NCBI GenBank assembly: GCA_030490835.1 | Contig: CM059972.1 | Coordinates: 52,371,563-52,435,562 of the forward strand | DNA from: Annona cherimola | Lineage: Eukaryota; Streptophyta; Magnoliopsida; Magnoliales; Annonaceae | Length of the DNA stretch: 64,000 nucleotides | Direction: 5' to 3' | Shown here: positions 1-9,640 of the stretch, in pieces | Position numbering within the stretch: position 1 is the stretch's first letter | Layout: each line of letters starts with the position of its first letter | The notes under the pieces: generated by a model | Told to the model about the DNA's origin: nothing | Database searches by the model: none | What the model saw: only the letters and a program-made list of their open reading frames with translations | Program-made: the position numbers and the translations under genes

Positions 1-495
1 GATCTCATAATTTTAGCCGTTCATTTCAAATTTCATCTCAATCCGATCTTTCTAGCTCAAGTTATGATCATTTCAAATTTTGGACGGTGATGATCAATTA
101 TCATCAAAATTTTCAAAATCTAATTTTCCCATGTGATTAAGCACAAAATTATGTGCTTCCCTCTCAATTTTTACCTTAATCCGCCTTAAGGCCATCAAGT
201 TATGCATTTTTCAATATTTTCTAACTTGGCTCTATAATTAGCCCCCTAATCTCCATTAATCACATTATGAAATTTAACTAATTTTTTTCATGGCATACTA
301 ATATTCATCCATCCTCATTGTGTTACTTCAATCATATTAATCCACGTTGTCTTAAATTGTTAAATTTAAACAACATTCATAAGTACTGACCTAATTGCAA
401 CAAATTATAAAAATTGTAAATAATTCATTCATATTATTCGTACATAAATCATTCAAGTGCATATACATAATTCCTCCTTAGGTCAGGGTTTCACA
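1..495 (-). mobile_element. End of a long gypsy-type LTR (G2 family), cut by the window edge
   Basis: The segment ends in GGGTTTCACA, the reverse complement of the TGTGAAACCC start shared by other LTRs here. It also shares blocks with the G2 LTRs at 8967 and 63430-63730, such as the 'caagttatga' and 'gccatcaagttatg' stretches. Only the 5' end of a minus-oriented LTR is visible. It abuts the LINE remnant at 496, which it probably interrupted. The other end, and so the target-site duplication, lies outside the window. Confidence 0.65.
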
Positions 496-953
496 TAAAA
501 GGAAAACTTTATAAGACTACGATTAGACCTGCTATGCTTTATGGGGCAGAATGTTGAGCAGTTAAAGAATAACATATACAAAAAATGAGCGCAGCGGAAA
601 TGAAAATGTTAAGGTGGATAAGTGGTAAAATAAGAAAAGATAAAATTAGGAATGAAATAATTCGAAAAAACTTAAAAGTGAGACTAATTTGTGATAAAAT
701 GAGAAAAAATAGATTAAAATAGTTTGGTCATGTTAAAAGAAGACCTGAAGTAGCACCGGTTAGTGAAACAGAGTCTATCCAAGTAGAAGGTGGTAGGAGA
801 ATGAGAGGAAGACCGAAAAAAATGGAAGTAATTAAAAAAGATTTAAAAATATTACAAATTACAGAAAATTTAGTCTTAAATCGCCAATAATGGTGCAACA
901 GAATCCATGTAGCCGACCCCACCTGGGTGGGAAATGGCTTATGATGATAATGA
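496..953 (+). pseudogene. Remnant of the reverse transcriptase C-terminus of an RTE-type LINE
   Basis: One frame from 501 reads through about 150 codons resembling the C-terminal end of plant RTE-clade LINE proteins. Visible blocks include TTIRPAMLYGAEC, then MKMLRWISGKIRKDKIRNE, a tract matching the family's RLRWFGHV, then RGRPKK and finally NRIHVADPT. Four in-frame stops interrupt it; the first is TGA at 555-557, replacing the expected Trp of AECW. The end is followed by TGATGATAATGA, which fits the simple-repeat tails of RTE elements. The upstream part is missing and a G2 LTR sits directly against it. It is a dead fragment. Confidence 0.75.
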
Positions 954-1623
954 CAAAAAATAACTTTGTTGCAGGAAAGTGAAGGCAACTCGAGATATGA
1001 TTTGGAAGCTTATCTCGCCATTCTCGAGCCCAAACCGAAACGCTCAACCAAATAGCCAGCCTCAACTTGACAAGCTACCTCTGAACTAAGCTTTATCTCG
1101 AGCTAGTAACAAACTTAGGTCCTATTTGGAATCATCTTATGGTATGGAATTGTTGAATGGGAAATTGACTGATTTTTTTTTTTTTTGCCACTGCAATTCT
1201 ATGTTGATGAATGCTAAACTGTTGCAATCCAACTATCAAAATTCCATTCCATTATTTATTCTAACGCGAACTATCATCTATGGGTTGCAACTGTCCATCT
1301 GCCATTTCATCGCAATTGAAACAGCAAAAAAATATTGAATGTGTTTGAAAAGTAATAAAACTTTTAATAAGAAATTTTTTCTGTAAAAATTGTTGAATAG
1401 GAAAAAGAAAAAAATAAAATAGACTGATTAATTATATAAGTAGTTATGTAGAAACGATTAAAATGTAGAACAGTTATATAAAAAGATGTAAAAATAATTA
1501 AAAAATAAAATAATTTCAGAAAGCCAAAAGTTTTCCGGTTTCCCCAACACTTTCTCGTCCAATTCCATGTCATAAGATAGTTACGATATCACAACGCCAG
1601 CTCTAGATATAGCCAATGATACC
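954..1623. other. Intergenic AT-rich stretch with a weak inverted repeat
   Basis: No gene is supported here; the short ORFs are low-complexity chance frames. A sequence near 1133 (cttatggtatggaattg) recurs inverted near 1555-1576 (caattccatgtcataag), which could be the worn ends of a small MITE of about 450 bp. No convincing target-site duplication was seen. Confidence 0.35.
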
Positions 1624-2732
1624 TAGGGGTGCAACTTCGGCCGGGTTTAGCCCGAACCTGGCCCGCCGAACCCTATTTTTAACAGTGTTAAAACTCTCTT
1701 TTCTACCATCTGAGTCGAAGAACCCGAACCTGGTAAACCCGATTTGTAATTGTGATAGGTTTAAGGTTCAAGTGAACCCGAACCCGAAGAACTCGAGCCC
1801 GATTTCTATTTTATATGTATTATAAAATATATTTTATATATAATATCTAAACAATATTTCTTTATTTTTTTGTATTTTATGTTATTTACATTTATAAATA
1901 CATGTTTGACATATTGTAATTATATTATAAATAAAGTATATTATTTTCATTTATATTTATCTTTTATTTCTATAATCTTATTCATTTATTTTTTTATATT
2001 AAATTTTTTCTAAAGATATTCTTTATAGATAAATGATTCTATTAGTCCGGGCTAAGCAAATGTCCCACTTAGCCTATTTCAAAAAACTCATTTCCAACAA
2101 TTTTTTTTGTTTTTTTTTTCATACACTTGTTTATCTAAGTGTATTTAACGTATAAAATAAGTTTTACAATTCTTATATATGTGTATATATTTTTTTAGAT
2201 TTTTAAAGATAAAGATATTTTAAATATATATATATATTCACAGATGTTTAAAAATCTCAAAAAAATATATACACATATTCAAAAATGGTAAAACTTTGTT
2301 CTAAATATACTTAGCTAAAAAAGTGTATGAAGAGAAAAACAAAAAAGTTGTTGTAAATGAGTTTTTTTATGTGGGCTAAGCGGGACATTTGCTTAGCCCG
2401 AGCTAACAGGATCACTGATCTTCTTTATATTGTTATATTTTTTAAAAATATGTGGTTTGATTGTATATTATTATGTTTACTTATATGATTTGTTATTATT
2501 ATACATTCATATAAAATTTTAAACCTATCACTACTAAATAAAATATAAATTTATTAACCTAAATTTCAACGCAAAACTCAACCCGTACCCGATTTTCAAA
2601 ACTAAAGTTAGGATTTAAGTTTTACATATAGAGTTAAGGTTAGAATTAGGGTTAAGATTGATGTTTTATAAATAAGGTTAGGGTTAGGATTGGAATAATA
2701 CCCGAGTTTCATGAGCCCGACTTGCACCCTTA
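1624..2732. mobile_element. Non-autonomous hAT-like DNA transposon
   Basis: The left end reads TAGGGGTGCAA and the right end, inverted, reads TAAGGGTGCAA, giving short terminal inverted repeats of about 11 bp. The flanking 8 bp are ATGATACC (1616-1623) and ATAATACC (2733-2740), one mismatch apart, which is the TSD length of hAT elements. Subterminal cccgaa/gggttt motifs are common in such elements. There is no transposase, so it would have needed an enzyme supplied in trans. A palindromic element lies inside at 2032-2416. Confidence 0.7.
2032..2416. repeat. Near-perfect long inverted repeat (foldback/MITE-like hairpin)
   Basis: The left arm starts AATGATTCTATTAG and contains cgggctaagcaaatgtccc. 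The right arm carries the same sequence inverted and ends at about 2416. The two arms pair with few mismatches for roughly 180 bp each, meeting in an AT-rich centre near 2225. There is no coding capacity. It sits inside the hAT-like element, so it is probably a later foldback insertion. A transcript would form a long hairpin. Confidence 0.75.
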
Positions 2733-2740
2733 ATAATACC

Positions 2741-3797
2741 ATTCAGCTGCAACCCGACGTCATGCTACCAATCAGTGCTATTTTTAGCAAACAATGGATA
2801 AGGACTATCTTGTCATGTTGTAGCACATTTGTTGGTTGTGGCAGTTGTGCGGTAGGACTACGCACTCTGTTAAGCAGTTTTCAACATTCCTTTCATTTCA
2901 ATTATTATTCATATACCATTTCAAAAAAATTATTATACATTAATCAAAAAAAAATTATCCATATACGACGCCCATTGTGTTACAAGGTTCAAATCTCAGT
3001 AGTAGCATTAGTCTTCCTTTTTGATGAAGTGTTCACTGAATGTAAAAAAATAAAATAAAAAATTTTGCAGGGTTACTGTTAGATATTTGTAAAAATATTA
3101 TATAAAAATAATTAGAATGTCTCATAACTTAATTCTAATACTAGTTAAGATGATTGTAAACACCAAAGATCAAAAAATTGTTATCCATATCTTCGTATCA
3201 TTTTTTATTATCTTTCACTAATTTATTGCTCTCAATTCAAATCAACTCTTTAGAAAACTCCAGTCATGCTACTTTTGTAGTCTGTTTTGTGATTCTACCT
3301 TTTCTATTTAACGTACAGACTCTTTTATATGCAACCAAAAACACTTGTTATTCAGAATAATTCTGTTGCATCCAAACTGTAAGTTCGAATCTTCAACGAA
3401 ACCCTCTGAAATTAGTGGAAATTACAAAATGGAACAAGAATAAAAGAACATAATTAAAGATGAGTAGGGGGGAAGGGAACAAGAAGGCAGCATGAAATAG
3501 CACAAAGGAGTCAAAGCCAAGAAACCCTGCCGCTAATACAATACTATATCTTATGAATTTGATCTCCTTAATCTTCTACATAAGAAATAATGGACCAACG
3601 GCTGACATTGTTCCATCCATTTCAAGCGGGCCCAAATTAAGATTTTTACCACAATTTCAATTTCCTAAAGGAAAATAGCTTCAACAAAAAGATGCAGACA
3701 GCAGCAGCAAACGACAGGATCCAACACACATACACATGCATATACAACATGACCGAAAAGGACGGACCTTTCAGGCGAATCGGCGGCGGAAACGGCG
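2741..3797. other. Intergenic region downstream of CP12
   Basis: AT-rich sequence with only short, unrelated ORFs. Two T-loop-like strings (ggttcaaatct near 2984, agttcgaatc near 3383) do not belong to complete tRNAs. The CP12 3' UTR should lie in the last few hundred bases, but no clear AATAAA signal on the minus strand was found. Confidence 0.4.
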
Positions 3798-4190
3798 TCA
3801 GTCCTCGTAGATCCGGCACTCGTCAGTCTCGGGATTCTCCTGACAGTAGGATTCGAGCGGATCTTCCTTCTCCATCTTCCGCCGGAGATCGGCCTTGGCC
3901 TGGCTAACCTCCTCCACCTCGTCCCACGCTACCCTGCACTCGTCTGAGGCGGCGTCCCCTTTGCAGACCTCCTCCGCTTCCAGAACCTTCTTCTCGATCA
4001 TCTCCGACAGCTTCTTCTCCCGCATCTGCGTGCCTTTGAACTTGGCCACGGCCATCGCCTTCAGCGCAGGCTTCTTCTCCGATGTGAGAACGACAGGGAG
4101 CGCAAAAAACGCCGGAGATGGGGAAGAATCAGGTCTTCGAGAAAGAGCAGAGAAAAGGGAAATAGGGCTTGTAGATTTGAAGGATGCCAT
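3798..4190 (-). CDS. CP12: CP12 domain-containing chloroplast protein
   Basis: A 130-residue product, close to the usual size of plant CP12 precursors. CP12 is a small, largely disordered stromal protein. In the dark its disulphides form and it tethers glyceraldehyde-3-phosphate dehydrogenase and phosphoribulokinase into an inactive complex, switching off the Calvin cycle. Visible here: a Ser/Pro-rich, acid-poor N-terminus of about 45 residues that looks like a chloroplast transit peptide; a helical stretch from about 57; the first cysteine pair C76/C85; the core AWDEVEE at 88-94; and the second pair C116/C125 in CQENPETDEC near the C-terminus. All four redox cysteines are kept. The start at 4190 was chosen because MASF begins the transit-peptide-like region; the frame stays open 88 codons further upstream (to 4454), but that part is Lys/Ser-rich and unlike the family. 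There is no intron. It is the only recognisable host gene in the window. Confidence 0.93.
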   Translation of the reverse strand: MASFKSTSPISLFSALSRRPDSSPSPAFFALPVVLTSEKKPALKAMAVAKFKGTQMREKKLSEMIEKKVLEAEEVCKGDAASDECRVAWDEVEEVSQAKADLRRKMEKEDPLESYCQENPETDECRIYED

Positions 4191-4458
4191 GAGAAATCGA
4201 GATGGGAGCTCGCAGAAGGGTCGTGACGGTTTTTTCTCGTTTGATTTGCGTTTTGAACGATTGGATTTGGATTTAGAATTGGACTTGAGCGGAGAAACGA
4301 ATGCGATGTTTTGCTTCGGATTTTCGTGGGCATCGAGGACGACTGCCGAAGACGTTTGTCGTTTTCTACTCGGTGAGAGAGGGATGATTGATGCGCCTGG
4401 GGATGGATTTCGAATTTCCACATTTTCAATATTATTTTTTTCCGTTTTATTCATCTCT

Positions 4459-4472
4459 TATTTATAAATATA
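4459..4472 (-). promoter_or_regulatory. Probable TATA box of CP12
   Basis: On the minus strand this reads TATTTATAAATA, about 270-280 bp upstream of the chosen ATG. It would place transcription start near 4430 and give a 5' UTR of about 240 nt. The position is plausible, but the sequence is AT-rich and no other promoter element confirms it. Confidence 0.45.
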
Positions 4473-4479
4473 TCTCAAC

Positions 4480-5432
4480 CCTATTTTTCTCATTTTTTGT
4501 ATTATTTTTTAGTTAGATATAATTTCCTTTTATACAGTAACTCCTCTTCTCATCTTTTGATACAAATCCCTCATTCATTACTAAGTCAGTTTAACAGAGG
4601 ATGTGAAGAGTTTTTTTTTTTTTGAAAATATTTTCTCATTTTTAATACATAATTATCTACTTTTTCTTTTCAATTACTACTTTTCGCATTCTCAACCTAC
4701 TTTCTCAAATTTCAATATACCATAATAGTTTTTCAGGTAATCTCCTTATTTCATTCTTATCTTATTATGAACAGTGAATGGTTAAGTGGCACGGTATATT
4801 GGAAATTAGAATTAGAAAGGGAAGCAAATGTGGAAAAGTAGGCTTGCTATTTCAAATAACGTTACATGGCACCAATCTTATTAAAATGTTTGGACAACTT
4901 GGTTTGTATAAATGATTGAATTTATAATTTTTAAAAATGTTTACCTCTAGATCATTTAAAAATAAATTGATACGTATATATTCATTTTACAAAAAATCAT
5001 TTTAATTGAGAATTTATATATTATAAATATTTAACATCACTTTATAATGACTATGAAACTATTAAAATTATAAAATAAAATAGGATAAATTGCAAATATA
5101 GTCAAACGGTTTAGCCAAAATTACACATACATTCACACAGTTTTAGAAATTACAGATAATCATCACATAGTTTAACAAAAATTGCAGGCGTAAACATGAC
5201 ACCTCTTTTCCGTCATTTGCTATTAATATGAGGTGCAAATATTTGAGTAATGACTAAAATACCCCTACTGTAAAGTATAATGGAACATTAAGAGAGGACT
5301 CGCAAAAGCAATGGAAGGATTGGAGGAGAAGGAGCCATTATGGACTTAGATACGTTGGCAATTAAATGAGATAGAAAAGTAAGCTTATTTTGATCTTTTT
5401 TGCAACATTAGTTGAGTTTTTCTTTAGGTTTA
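4480..5432. other. Intergenic region upstream of CP12 with a short dispersed-repeat-like block
   Basis: No gene is supported. At about 5088-5275 there is a block of repeated phrases ('aaattacacatacattcacacag', 'aaattacagataatcatcacatag') of the kind found in dispersed plant repeats, followed by 'actaaaataccccta'. Its boundaries and class cannot be set from this copy. The CP12 promoter should occupy the first few hundred bases. Confidence 0.4.
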
Positions 5433-6236
5433 TGTGAAACTCAGCTTCTTTAGGCAATACACATATTTACGAATGAATTTTTATTCATCCTAAAAATTAT
5501 TACAAAAATCTAGGGTTTACGACGTGCACGTGAATCGTGCACGTGAATAGTAACCCAGGGATTAAGACATGTGATTAAGAGTTAATCACTTGGATTAACC
5601 TAATCACAAAAAGACAAAAAAGGAGATTTATGCACTAAAGGACGAAATAGCAATATTTTTAATATTTTAAGAAAATTTCGGATTTTAGTGAAAAATAAAG
5701 AAAAAATAAAGAAAAATTCATAAATTGCAATCCGGACGTTGGATTTAGATGAAATTTTTTATGGATGGTTAAAAAATTATGATGAACATGATGAATGGTG
5801 TAAGATGTGATAAAAATCATAAATTAAGGGTCAAGATGAAACTTCATTTGGAGATTAAAAAGGTAGCCCACCTTTTTCACTAATTATCTTTGACTTTTGG
5901 ATTAAATTTAATTAATTAAAAATCAAAATAATTAATGCAAAATCAGCACAAATGCCAAGGAGGGCAGGGTCGTGCAATGGGGGAGGAATTTGGGCCAAAA
6001 TCCAATTGCTTAAAATCATCCTCATCAAAGATGAACGGTTGGGATTTAATTAGCTTAAAATAATTAATTTTAATAAATCAAAAATCATTAATAAATAGGG
6101 CTGCTAGGGAGGGCGTGAGCTGCTATGTAGGGTGGCTGCACATTGCTCCACACATTTCATGGAAATTGAAAAAAATATTTAGAATTAAATACCTTGAGCA
6201 AGGGGGTAAATTATAATTTAATGAAAAATGAAAAAC

Positions 6237-6244
6237 TATAAATA
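6237..6244 (+). promoter_or_regulatory. TATA box of the G1 solo LTR
   Basis: TATAAATA followed by AGGGGG. The same box lies at the matching place in the other G1 LTRs: 25277 plus, 14283-14290 minus and 32403-32410 minus. A GA-rich leader (6331-6372) follows. It is probably the LTR's pol II promoter. Confidence 0.6.
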
Positions 6245-6848
6245 GGGGGTGCTATGAACGACCGTAGGCACTCTAAACCAGTTCCATGCTTGAAAAATTC
6301 AAGCCTTCCCACCCCGAATTCGTTACAAGCCTTGAGAGAGAGAAAGAGAGAAGGAAAGAGAGAGAAAGAGCCAAGTAGGAAGAGAATTCTCCACTTGAGG
6401 TAAGAGGATTCTACCCAAAATTTCTTTTGAGTGTTAAGTGGGGTAAAACCATGCTTAGATAATTCCTAAGCATAAGAAAATAAGTATAGTTATGCTGCTT
6501 AATTGGAATTACGCCAAAACATCAAAAATTTGGAGCGAGGATAAAGCATTCGGGAAAATCATGCATAAAATGAGTAAATAATGCTCCAATATTGGTAAAT
6601 GATGATTTTTGATGAATGTTTATGATAGTTATGATGTTGGAATGATGATATATTAATCTCATGATTTTTGAATTTAAGGATTATGCTTAAGTGAAATTAT
6701 GATGAATTTTAGTATATAAAGAAAATGATTTAATTGCCAAGTTAATGATGATAAATTCGAAATTCATGAATTTTTTCATGATATACTAAACATAAGCTAT
6801 GTCAAGGTATTTTTTATTTTTGGAAAAAATGTCGATTTTTGGAACCCA

Positions 6849-7010
6849 TAAACAGTAACTTTCACCGCTGTGAATAGTAACCTGCTACAGTAATCATAAA
6901 CAGTATCTGCTACAGTAGCCATGAACAGTACTATGAACAGTGAACAGTAACTATGAACAGTGAACAGCGTGATTTTGAACAGTAACTATGAACAGTGAAC
7001 AGCGTGATTT
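6849..7010 (+). repeat. Array of (G/C)TATGAACAGTGAACAG-like units in the G1 LTR
   Basis: About ten closely spaced copies of ACAGTA(A/T)C or GTGAACAG variants, including two copies of a longer unit ending in cgtgattttga. Shorter arrays lie at the same place in the G1 LTRs at 13640-13720, 25890-25980 and 31735-31815, so the array belongs to the family and varies in copy number. Confidence 0.75.
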
Positions 7011-7997
7011 TGAAGAAAATTTGAGATTAATACTTATATTATGAATATAATGATGGAAATTTTGAAAAGCCTATGTATAAAAAAAATTCATATAAGGAGA
7101 TAATGACCAAATATTATAAAGCATGCATGGGAAGCAACCTGCATAGAATGAATGAAATGTCATTTTTCCTTGAATAGGAAAAGGGAAAGAAAAGGTCAAG
7201 GACGCCGACTGAGGAGGTAAGCAAGTTATATGCTTTCTAAATGATTGCAAATTGTTTGCTCACATGTTTTATGAATTATATTTAAGGATGGTCATTCCTA
7301 TAATGCTTTATATGAAATGATTATTAACTGCTTGTTAAATATTTTTATAAAATGTTTATGATTTATAAATATCATGTTGGCATATGTATGTAAATGAGCA
7401 TGGTGCACAAGGAATAACCCATAATTGAGGTAGTAAGTGGACCAGATGTCCCCCTCTCTATCGCCAAGTCACTTATGTAGGCCCAGGCCGGTAGCGATCT
7501 CCCTGAGATTGGAGCATGTATGGGATGGGCGCCTAGCTAGAGTCGCATCCAAAGGAATGTCATGAATGCTATGGATGCATTGCACTTGCATTTTATGAAA
7601 TGCATGGAAAAGATTGAAAAATTATGTATGGCTTATTTACTGAGTATTATGACTCACCCATGTTTTTCAAACATCAGACAGGAAATGATGATGAAAGTAG
7701 CATGCAAAATGGCATGCAAAATTGTGATAGAAATGTGATGTATGATAATGTAAAGACAATTATGAAGATTTTAATGTAGAAAAAAATATCTTTCTAGTTA
7801 AATGAATGATGATGAATAGACAATGATCATAACTCTGATATGTAAAGTATATTTCAAGTTGAATGAATGACGATATGTATATATATATATAAAATCATGC
7901 CGTGTGATCAGGGCAACAATCCTGAGTCACATTTATCAATCAAAAACGGTCCCGAAGTAAGGCTTCTAGGCACCCCGGTTCGGGGCGCCATAGTTTA

Positions 7998-8966
7998 TTT
8001 TAAGATTTTTGAAAATTAGTTTTTATTCTGACTTGGATAAGTTGTAAATTAGGTTGTTGCGAACAATTTGTTGTATGAAAATTTTGAATTTAGTTATCCC
8101 ACAATTTTTTGCATTTATTTGTTGCATGTGTTTTAGATTATTTGTTGCACAATTTTTTTAGAATTTTATTAGTTTCATTTTTAGATTTATTTGTGTTAAG
8201 ATTTATTGAGATTTTACTTTCTTACAAGATTCGTGGATTTCAAGTTGCATTCCATTACTCATATATTAATCCATGCATGCTTTGCATCTTTATTTCGTAG
8301 ACGGTGTCTGATCTTAAGACTGTTTATTTTCTACATATACAATGTTGATGTGAAGATGACATTTCCTATTCCATTATGCCGAAGTTAAAAGAAAAAAATT
8401 CGGAGATAGTTTTATATATGTCCAAGAAAGATATTGCAATTTCACATATTTTTATTTTTTAAAGGATGCGCATTAAATTAAAATGTGAAATAACAAAATT
8501 CTTCATTTCATCAGGGACACATGTATTGCAATTACAACACCGGTGAAAGTAGAAGCAAATATTGCTATGGAGTTGTTGAAGAACTGGAGAATATGGAAAA
8601 AAACTAGAGATACTAGAAAAGAAATTTAAAAGGTTGCACACAGAGAGATTTTTGTAATGAATAAGAAAAAATTACAAGTGGTTGTTAAAGCTTTTGAAAG
8701 CATCAAGATTGTTGACCATTGAATTTAATGTAATGATGTTAAATAGTTTATGATATTGTAATAGTTTGTGGAGTAGTTAATTTAGTTTAATTAATCTAAA
8801 TATTAGATGTTGTTAGAGTAGCGTATCCAGTAATGTTTAGTTTAATTTATATTAAAGAGTTTTTAAATGATTTTGTATCTAGAATATTAAGTTTTTTTTT
8901 ATATCAGTAATTATTTTTGTTGAATTTAGATTTGATTTTAGCTCTCAAATGCTCATGCTCTCTAAT
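7998..8966. other. AT-rich interval without a recognisable gene
   Basis: This is the right flank of the G1 solo LTR insertion. Only short AT-rich frames occur. Around 8510-8660 some frames are rich in Lys, Leu and Glu, as at the end of a decayed coding region, but no family could be recognised. Confidence 0.35.
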
Positions 8967-9640
8967 TGTGAAACCCCAACTTAAGTAGGTTCCAATGTAT
9001 GCATTGGACATATACAAGTGATTTATATGTGAGTTAAATGGAATTTTTGGATGATTTTAGAATTTTATGATATTTTGAATTGGGGTTTCCATTGGAAACG
9101 GTGATTAAAAATTTAATCGCCGGAGTCCAAAGTGAGTCGGTATGACCTGAGGGGCTTAATGAGGACTTAAGGGTGACAAGGTGTCATGAATAATCATGTT
9201 AATAATCATGATTTATTTTATGGAGATTAAAGTGTAATTTTGGAATTAAGGTGGAAAATGATAGAAAATTCATAACTTGATGCCTACAAGGCAGATTTTG
9301 ATGAAATTTGAAAGGTAAGCTCACGACGGTGGACCCAATTTTATGAATGGATTAGATTAAGGGAATCATGATGGGATTAGGGTGATAATTAATTATTTTT
9401 ATCCCAAATCCAAAAGATATATTCAAGTGGTCATAACTTGACGTAGAAACGTCGGTTTGAGATGAAATTTGAAACGATGGAATAAAATTATAAAATCTAT
9501 GAGATGAATGGAATGGATTAAGCTAATTATGATGAGAAATGGATTTCTTGGAGAGCAAGTAACAAGTTGCTTAAGGGCTAAGTAAAGAAGGGAAATTTTA
9601 GACAAGTGGATGGTCAAGATGTGAGCTGATTTTACCAAAA
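8967..9640 (+). mobile_element. Truncated 5' part of a G2-type LTR
   Basis: It begins TGTGAAACCCCAACTTAAGTAGG. It carries G2 blocks in the order seen at 15244 and 27902: 'aggggcttaatgagga', 'cataacttgatgccta', then 'cataacttgacgtaga' and 'gattaagctaattatgatg'. Similarity to the other copies fades at about 9640, and the promoter and 3' parts are missing. The end is approximate. Confidence 0.65.

Larger units (their letters stand above)
5433..7992 (+). mobile_element. Solo LTR of gypsy family G1, TSD GTTTA
   Basis: It starts TGTGAAACTC and ends GGGGCGCCATA (2560 bp). It is flanked by GTTTA on both sides (5428-5432 and 7993-7997) with no internal retrotransposon region, so it is a solo LTR left by LTR-LTR recombination. 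It contains a TATA box, a GA-rich stretch just downstream, an array of GAACAGTAAC-like units, and near the 3' end the block GATCAGGGCAACAATCCTGA shared by the gypsy LTRs of the window. The last bases CATA differ from the CACA of sister copies by one substitution. Confidence 0.88.

Noticed and set aside
2980..3000. tRNA T-arm-like string aaggttcaaatctcag
   Set aside because: No matching acceptor, D or anticodon arms on either side; probably chance.
8400..8720. Possible 3' end of a decayed DNA-transposon gene
   Set aside because: Lys/Leu/Glu-rich frames are short and interrupted, and no transposase motif could be recognised.
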